Assembly (NCBI GenBank): GCA_029465975.1 | Contig: CM055762.1 | Location: 3,159,386 to 3,223,385 of the forward strand | Source of the DNA: Dallia pectoralis | Taxonomy: Eukaryota > Chordata > Actinopteri > Esociformes > Umbridae | Reading direction: 5' to 3' | DNA: 64,000 nucleotides | In this document: in pieces, positions 59,901 through 64,000 of the stretch | Numbering within the stretch: the first letter of the stretch is position 1 | Layout of the letters: each line of letters starts with the position of its first letter | Program-made: the position numbers and the translations under genes | The notes under the pieces: model-generated | Database searches by the model: none | Seen by the model: the letters and a program-made list of their open reading frames with translations, nothing else | Told to the model about the DNA's origin: nothing

Positions 59901-60519
59901 AGCCTGATCAGACTGTTTCTCATTCTGTACTTCCTCAATGCAAATGTATTTGGATACGAAAGGTTACCGTCATCGTGAACGCATGTGTGCTAAAATACCT
60001 ACGCACAAGCTAGAAATACTGTGCTTTCTGTGGGATGTCTCATGTTGAGATCTAAGCTCTCACATGCCCTAGAGCGGCTGAGATATGAGCCCCAGGCTTA
60101 AAGAAGTCTCTCTGACGTTTCTCTTTGCTTTTCTTTACCAACCTGTCTCCCTCTGCTTCATACTCTCACAAAATAATGTTGTTTTTTAATAGCAGCTGAA
60201 GGAGCATTTGCTTCGTAAAAACAAAATGCAAATGACGAGTATTAACATCTCCCTAGGCTTTCTTCCATCTGTACTTTTCCCTGTGCGCCTTCATTGAAGA
60301 TATTTGGAATTGTTATGTGAAAAGCTTTCATCCAATGTGGCAAGGTTTACATGTAAATATTTTATTCAGTGGAATATAGAGGTCATTGATGACATTGCTG
60401 AAAGTTAATGTGTCTCCTGTTCTTCTGTAGGGTTTTTCCTCTTCCTCTGGTTCTGTGTGTTCAGATGTAAATCTAAGGTCAGTCAACCTAGCAGTTACAC
60501 ACAGAGTACCCAACGCTGA
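50889..60519 (+). CDS. Adhesion G-protein-coupled receptor, subfamily G (adgrg3/5-like)
   Basis: Seven-helix adhesion receptor with a self-cleaving extracellular region. Exons: 50889-50967, 51083-51179, 55178-55322, 55507-55632, 57043-57162, 57266-57311, 57416-57510, 57694-57809, 58098-58366, 58611-58713, 58845-59116, 60431-60519. All phases agree, giving 1557 nt and 518 aa. The order is a signal peptide, a short N-terminal part, a GAIN-like region, then the GPS (GCTTEWKKDK...CSCDHLTYFAVLM) with cleavage expected between L and T. Seven membrane helices follow, with motifs such as KVHINLAVALILLN, GIPWGIIFFSFGQ and LYLFCVLNSLQGF, and a 19-residue tail. The helices resemble human ADGRG1/3/5. The short ectodomain (about 235 residues before the GPS end) and total length fit ADGRG5 or ADGRG3 better than ADGRG1. 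An upstream in-frame ATG at 50853 is an alternative start. Confidence 0.88.
51083..51179 (+). CDS. adgrg-like exon 2
   Basis: 97 nt encoding ASDWFTSNYTRNVMMKYVNQ and onward, with N-linked glycosylation sites (NYT, NRS). Donor TTAAG|GTATAC. Confidence 0.7.
51694..55029 (+). mobile_element. RTE-like non-LTR retrotransposon (LINE)
   Basis: About 3.3 kb with a 13-bp target duplication GCATATCGCAATA on both sides (51681-51693 and 55030-55042). It encodes an AP endonuclease and a reverse transcriptase and ends in a short ATGAG repeat rather than poly(A), as RTE-clade elements such as fish Rex3 do. The 5' region TCACCTTAACGTGGTGGAGA is usual for this fish family. It inserted into the hAT element. 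Confidence 0.85.
51834..55005 (+). pseudogene. LINE endonuclease-reverse transcriptase, frameshifted
   Basis: Endonuclease motifs: GTWNVTSLGGK, LLGDFNAHVG, RSMIDFVIVS and STDHHLVVSW. RT motifs: FVDLEKAYDRVP, GVGLRQGCALSPILF and LLFADDVVLMA. A C-terminal region follows with LRWFGHLVRMPPGRLP and GRPRTRWRDYI. The coding path changes frame about five times (near 53225, 53385, 53785, 53870 and 54460), so this copy cannot make the protein. In the endonuclease the usual Glu region reads GLTSTHN. Confidence 0.85.
55178..55322 (+). CDS. adgrg-like exon 3
   Basis: 145 nt encoding YVQKLEQVLEKTIFQ and GGLVAHLFKATRNFRGL, helical start of the GAIN-like region. It is 4 kb from exon 2 because of the nested transposons. 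Confidence 0.78.
55507..55632 (+). CDS. adgrg-like exon 4
   Basis: 126 nt, 42 codons, encoding VKSDGVPVNNSIVTVNLPKE and TSSTIVFFMMRSTKQYE, GAIN beta-strand sequence. Confidence 0.8.
56075..57000. repeat. 22-bp minisatellite in receptor intron 4
   Basis: About 42 copies of GGCCCCTGCATTACTCTCAT plus AT. Main variants are CTCTTATAT, ATTATTCTC and TGCCCCC. The array ends 42 bp before exon 5. Confidence 0.95.
57043..57162 (+). CDS. adgrg-like exon 5
   Basis: 120 nt encoding NVCILNDLLVGLSVSNQTVT and LRDRVNISMPLQRP. The LLVGLSVSN and V-I-PL pattern is typical just before a GPS. Confidence 0.85.
57266..57311 (+). CDS. adgrg-like exon 6
   Basis: 46-nt microexon GDKQPSCQFFNFSSS, with the first GPS-region Cys; donor CCA|GTAAGT. 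Confidence 0.75.
57416..57510 (+). CDS. adgrg-like exon 7: GPS cleavage motif
   Basis: 95 nt encoding FYQDGCTTEWKKDKG and CSCDHLTYFAVLM. The acceptor at 57415 keeps frame; the more obvious AG at 57426 would not. Predicted tethered agonist starts TYFAVLM. Confidence 0.88.
57694..57809 (+). CDS. adgrg-like exon 8: helix 1
   Basis: 116 nt with ILRYISLIGCSLSLCFLLVT as the first membrane helix; donor AAAG|GTATGT. Confidence 0.9.
58098..58366 (+). CDS. adgrg-like exon 9: helices 2-3
   Basis: 269 nt with HINLAVALILLNVHFL, LLHYSLLATFTWTAIEGFHL and YLLKLSLVGWG. A second acceptor at 58049 would extend the exon by 48 nt in frame. Confidence 0.88.
58611..58713 (+). CDS. adgrg-like exon 10: helix 4
   Basis: 103 nt encoding FPAVIVTLIGAID and the second extracellular loop with TNGTTVE (N-glycosylation site). 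Confidence 0.88.
58845..59116 (+). CDS. adgrg-like exon 11: helices 5-7 start
   Basis: 272 nt with SNAVVKLVTTLILFVLIFLF, ACTVLGITCLLGIPWGIIFF and LTVPGLYLFCVLNSLQG. Confidence 0.92.
60431..60519 (+). CDS. adgrg-like exon 12: helix 7 end and tail
   Basis: FFLFLWFCVFRCKSK finishes helix 7, and a tail VSQPSSYTQSTQR ends at TGA 60517-60519. A weak donor (AAG|GTCAGT) at 60478 could instead splice onward, but reading through is simplest. Confidence 0.75.
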
Positions 60520-60540
60520 GCTGAACTGAGGACACAAGTC

Positions 60541-61424
60541 TAAATCCTTAATGCCAGTACATTTGTAAACCTTAATGCCAGTACATTTGTAAACCTTCAT
60601 GCCAGTACATTTGTAAACCTTAATGCCAGTACATTTGTAAACCTTAATGCCAGTACATTTGTAAACCTTAATGCCAGTACATTTGTAAACCTTAATGCCA
60701 GTACATTTGTAAACCTTAATGCCAGTACATTTGTAAACCTTAATGCCAGTACATTTGTAAACCTTAATGCCAGTACATTTGTAAACCTTCATGCCAGTAC
60801 ATTTGTAAACCTTAATGCCAGTACATTTGTAAACCTTAATGCCAGTACATTTGTAAACCTTAATGCCAGTACATTTGTAAACCTTAATGCCAGTACATTT
60901 GTAAACCTTAATGCCAGTACATTTGTAAACCTTAATGCCAGTACATTTGTAAACCTTAATGCCAGTACATTTGTAAACCTTAATGCCAGTACATTTGTAA
61001 ACCTTCATGCCAGTACATTTGTAAACCTTAATGCCAGTACATTTGTAAACCTTAATGCCAGTACATTTGTAAACCTTAATGCCAGTACATTTGTAAACCT
61101 TAATGCCAGTACATTTGTAAACCTTAATGCCAGTACATTTGTAAACCTTAATGCCAGTACATTTGTAAACCTTAATGCCAGTACATTTGTAAACCTTAAT
61201 GCCAGTACATTTGTAAACCTTAATGCCAGTACATTTGTAAACCTTAATGCCAGTACATTTGTAAACCTTAATGCCAGTACATTTGTAAACCTTAATGCCA
61301 GTACATTTGTAAACCTTAATGCCAGTACATTTGTAAACCTTCATGCCAGTACATTTGTAAACCTTAATGCCAGTACATTTGTAAACCTTAATGCCAGTAC
61401 ATTTGTAAACCTTAATGCCAGTAC
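60541..61424. repeat. 24-bp minisatellite just after the receptor stop codon
   Basis: About 37 copies of AATGCCAGTACATTTGTAAA plus CCTT, very uniform; the main variant is CTTCATG for CTTAATG. It begins 21 bp after the receptor TGA, so it probably lies in the 3' UTR. A minus-strand frame of about 370 codons runs through it only because 24 is a multiple of three. Confidence 0.95.
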
Positions 61425-62317
61425 AACGTATGTCAAATAGTTTCATTCTGTGATTGTTTCAATGTGATTATTTAAAAGTGTTTTCAGAACTGTTTGCATG
61501 TGTGGTTTGTCGACTGATTTCTTATGAGATCTGACAAAAACCGACGTGATTCTAGACGACATCTCGCTGTCACATTAGCATTGCAAGAGGATCAACATGA
61601 ACTGTAGCCTATTTCTTCAGGCCCCATGTGGACTCCAGTGGACTGGTTAAAAGTTTGATTTGCATTAAACAAATCCAATGTCACCCCTGAAGATGAAGGT
61701 GGGTTTATTCTTGACATAGTCAAAAAGGCAAGAACTGTTAGGAAAAATGATTTGACTACGAAAACCCAGCGGTAGAAACAGTCTCTCCTTACATAACACA
61801 GTAAGTTGTTCATAGCTACAGTTGGGAAATGTAAATGGTATGTGACTGTGTGTTTTTGGATGGAATGCTCTAAAGTAGACATAGTGTTTGATCGACGCGG
61901 GAAAGTGCTGGCGTAAGTAGCCTATGTTTTTTGTGTGAAAAATTTGTTAAAACTTGGAACATCTGTATCAATTTAAAAATGTCAGATATTGAGTTGTTGC
62001 TATGTCTCATATGAACGATGGCAGAATGATGACTGAGAGAAAGCAGTCTTTACTGTATTTCACATTTAATCAGGAGAAAGATTAGCTAGGTATGTGTTGA
62101 TAATCTTAAAAAATATATAGTGCTTAACTGAAATAAATTCTGTTAATTGTTTTAGGTGCCGGTATTTTTGTATATTGGCTTAGGATACTTTTGCAATGTT
62201 TTCAAGGCTCGAGCAGTAAAACCTCTGAGGTTATTGAGAGCTGTATTGGCTCCAGTTGAGTTGCTCCCGAAGTAATTTGATTTTTTAGATTGAGTTATAG
62301 CTTAGTTGTCCGACAAT
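61425..62317. other. Downstream of the receptor
   Basis: No gene seen. A possible poly(A) signal AATAAA lies at 62132-62137; if used, the transcript would include the minisatellite. Confidence 0.3.
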
Positions 62318-63165
62318 ATACACTACCTTTGGAAAGATTGGAGTCACTCAGAAATGGCCTTGTTTTTAAAAGAAAACCAAATTGTTGGTCCAATAAAATA
62401 ACACCGGATCGATCAGAAAGACTGTGTAGACATTATTAATGTTGTAAATGAAAGTACTTGGAAACGGTTGATTTTTAATGGAATATCGACATAGGCACAT
62501 AAGCATGTTCAGAGGCCCAATAGCAGCATCCATCAGTCCTTTGCTAATCCAAGTTGATCATTTTAAAACACTTATTGGTCATTAGAAAACCCTCTTGCAA
62601 TTATGTTGGCAGCTGAAAACTGTTGTGCTGATTTGAGATGCAATAAAACTGGCCTTCTGTAGATTGGTATCTGGAGCACCAGCAGGTTTCATTCCAGGTT
62701 CAACATTTCTAAAAAACACCCTTCACAGAACAGTAAATACTGACTCTAACAATAATTGAAAGAGGAGTGGGAGGCCCCTTTGCACACCTGAGAAAAAGTA
62801 CTAGTACATTAGTGTCAATTTTGAGATATAGACGCGTCACCAGTCCTCAACTGGCTGCTTCCTTAAAAAGTACCTCATAAAACACCAGTCTCAACATCAA
62901 CAGTGAAGAGGCAACTCTGAGATGTTGGCTTTCTTGGCAGAGTTGTAAAAAAGCAGAAGAAAAATTACCCAAAGCCCAGCTCCAAACTATGCAATACCTA
63001 TTTAGGTAACAAGCAGTCAGCTAGAATTCTCTCTCATGGAGTGACTCAATTGAGCTTTTATGGAGGCATCTTGATTGTATGGTGCATAAGAAGTTCCAAT
63101 CAAGCCAACCCTAATTGTGGGAGCCAAAGGTCTGCAAGGCTGTAATTGCTGCACATAAAGGTATC
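62318..63165 (+). mobile_element. Tc1/mariner-type element relic
   Basis: The left end ACACTACCTTTGGAAAGATT and following text (GGAGTCACTCAGAAATGGCC, GAAAGACTGTGTAGACATTA) match a dispersed repeat familiar from salmonid and pike genomes. The interior (CAGTCCTCAACTGGCTGCTT, ACACCAGTCTCAACATCAAC) is its transposase N-terminal region. It is degenerate. Confidence 0.55.
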
Positions 63166-63298
63166 TTTGACAAATGCGAAGTATGAAGGACACAATTATT
63201 ATTTTAAATACAAATCAATATTTAAAAATGTGTCAGTGAGTATATTTCTTATTCATTTTCATTCATACTCATACAGGGCTATTCTGAAAAACACCGCA

Positions 63299-63356
63299 AT
63301 GTTTCCACTGCGTCTATTGATATTTGGAGCTCTGGCCGGAAGCTACTCAAATTCAG
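63299..63356 (+). CDS. Second gene, exon 1
   Basis: 19 codons plus one base; typical signal peptide. Confidence 0.55.
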
Positions 63357-63804
63357 GTACTGAAAAAACATGTCAAACTGATCAATTTTAATGCAGTGTG
63401 AAGCCCATTTATAAAATGCATTCATACAGATGCAAGCCACTTAGTCAACTACTGTAATTAATATAAAAAAATGTATCCATAGTTGTTGAGAGTTATTCAT
63501 TGAACCATGTACCAAAATAATGACTCATACTCACATACAGTTGCGTGTTCATTTCTTTTCATTTCAACAGACAACACCTTTTCTATACACATAACAACTG
63601 GGGATTTATGGATGAACATAAGTATTTCGAACGGTCCCATCGCCATCCAAGATGGTGTGAGCAAATACTTGTGTTACTGGAGCTCACATGAATGCTACGC
63701 TGAGTGCTCGTCAATAAACACGATCTCACTGAACCTAACTGATGGCACGGAGGTTCATATTGCTATGGTTACAAACGAAACAGAGAAGTTCGCCTTCAAC
63801 ATCT
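63299..63804 (+). CDS. 5' exons of a second adhesion-GPCR-like gene (partial)
   Basis: Exon 1 (63299-63356) encodes MFPLRLLIFGALAGSYSNS, a signal peptide, with donor TTCAG|GTACTG after one base of a Gly/Asp codon. Exon 2 (63571-63804, 234 nt) reads DNTFSIHITTGDLWMNIS and VSKYLCYWSSHECYAECSS, then NLTDGTEVHI and donor ATCT|GTAAGC, with several N-glycosylation sites and Cys residues. Same orientation and same first-junction phase as the receptor upstream suggest a tandem paralogue with a larger ectodomain. Family assignment is inference, since no GPS or helices lie within the window. Confidence 0.5.
63571..63804 (+). CDS. Second gene, exon 2
   Basis: 234 nt, two bases plus 77 codons plus one base, open throughout; polypyrimidine acceptor TTTCATTTCAACAG. 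Confidence 0.55.
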
Positions 63805-63885
63805 GTAAGCGTCACAGCTTTGTCTTGAGTGTTCGATAATTTATCATAAAGAAAAAAGAAACATGTACAATATGTATACAAAAAC

Positions 63886-63965
63886 ATATATAGACTACCA
63901 GTCAAAGGTTTGGACACACATATGCATTGCCTTGAATAAGTAAGTGTGTACAAACTTTTAATTGG
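63886..63965. mobile_element. Short Tc1-type terminal repeat pair
   Basis: ACTACCAGTCAAAGGTTTGG at the left and ACAAACTTTTAATTGGTACT at the right form a degenerate inverted repeat of the ACCAGTCAAAAGTTTGGACAC type. This is a collapsed MITE of about 75 bp. Confidence 0.55.
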
Positions 63966-64000
63966 TACTATATATATGATTTTAATTTTCAAATATGTTT

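Noticed and set aside
60328..61446. Minus-strand frame of about 370 codons with a KVYKCTGI-type repeat
   Set aside because: It is the reverse of the 24-bp minisatellite. It has no promoter, signal or non-repeat domain, and lies opposite the receptor 3' region.

Overview
This is eukaryotic DNA from a ray-finned fish, almost certainly a teleost. It has two intron-rich vertebrate gene loci and the start of a third, wide intergenic spaces, many microsatellites and five long minisatellites. It also holds fish-type transposons: RTE-like LINE, hAT, several decayed Tc1/mariner copies, a tRNA-derived SINE and a small LTR element. Several Tc1-type relics resemble repeats common in salmonid and pike genomes, so a salmon/pike-lineage fish is plausible. 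That is an impression from memory, not a proven assignment.

Layout. 1-29.8 kb has no gene I can support. It contains a 21-bp minisatellite (0.87-1.65 kb), a TA-flanked mariner-type relic (2.2-3.7 kb), a young non-autonomous LTR retroelement on the minus strand (5.7-8.3 kb), a hAT-like element (11.25-12.37 kb), LINE and Tc1 remnants (19-21 and 24-25.6 kb), and a 25-bp minisatellite split by a SINE (22.5-23.6 kb). 29.8-47.5 kb, minus strand, is mmp15, a membrane-type matrix metalloproteinase. Nine exons are visible with intact phases. The propeptide exon (exon 2) is not visible and may lie in the 500-N gap at 40771-41270. Introns carry a 25-bp minisatellite and a Tc1 relic. 50.9-60.5 kb, plus strand, is a complete 12-exon adhesion G-protein-coupled receptor of subfamily G (adgrg3/5-like, 518 aa by my splicing). 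Its second intron holds a nested insertion: an RTE-type LINE inside a hAT element. A fourth-intron minisatellite and another just after the stop codon flank its later exons. At 63.3 kb a second signal-peptide exon and a following exon begin what looks like a tandem adhesion-GPCR-like gene that leaves the window.

The two main genes are divergent, with start codons about 3.4 kb apart. In human, MMP15 and the ADGRG5/ADGRG1/ADGRG3 cluster are neighbours on 16q21, so this is a conserved neighbourhood. Both products act at the cell surface: mmp15 as a membrane-anchored protease and the receptor as a self-cleaving matrix/adhesion sensor. No direct functional link is shown by the sequence.

All exon boundaries were drawn by hand from GT/AG sites, reading phase and similarity to remembered families. 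Repeat boundaries are accurate to a few bases where target-site duplications are given, otherwise approximate.
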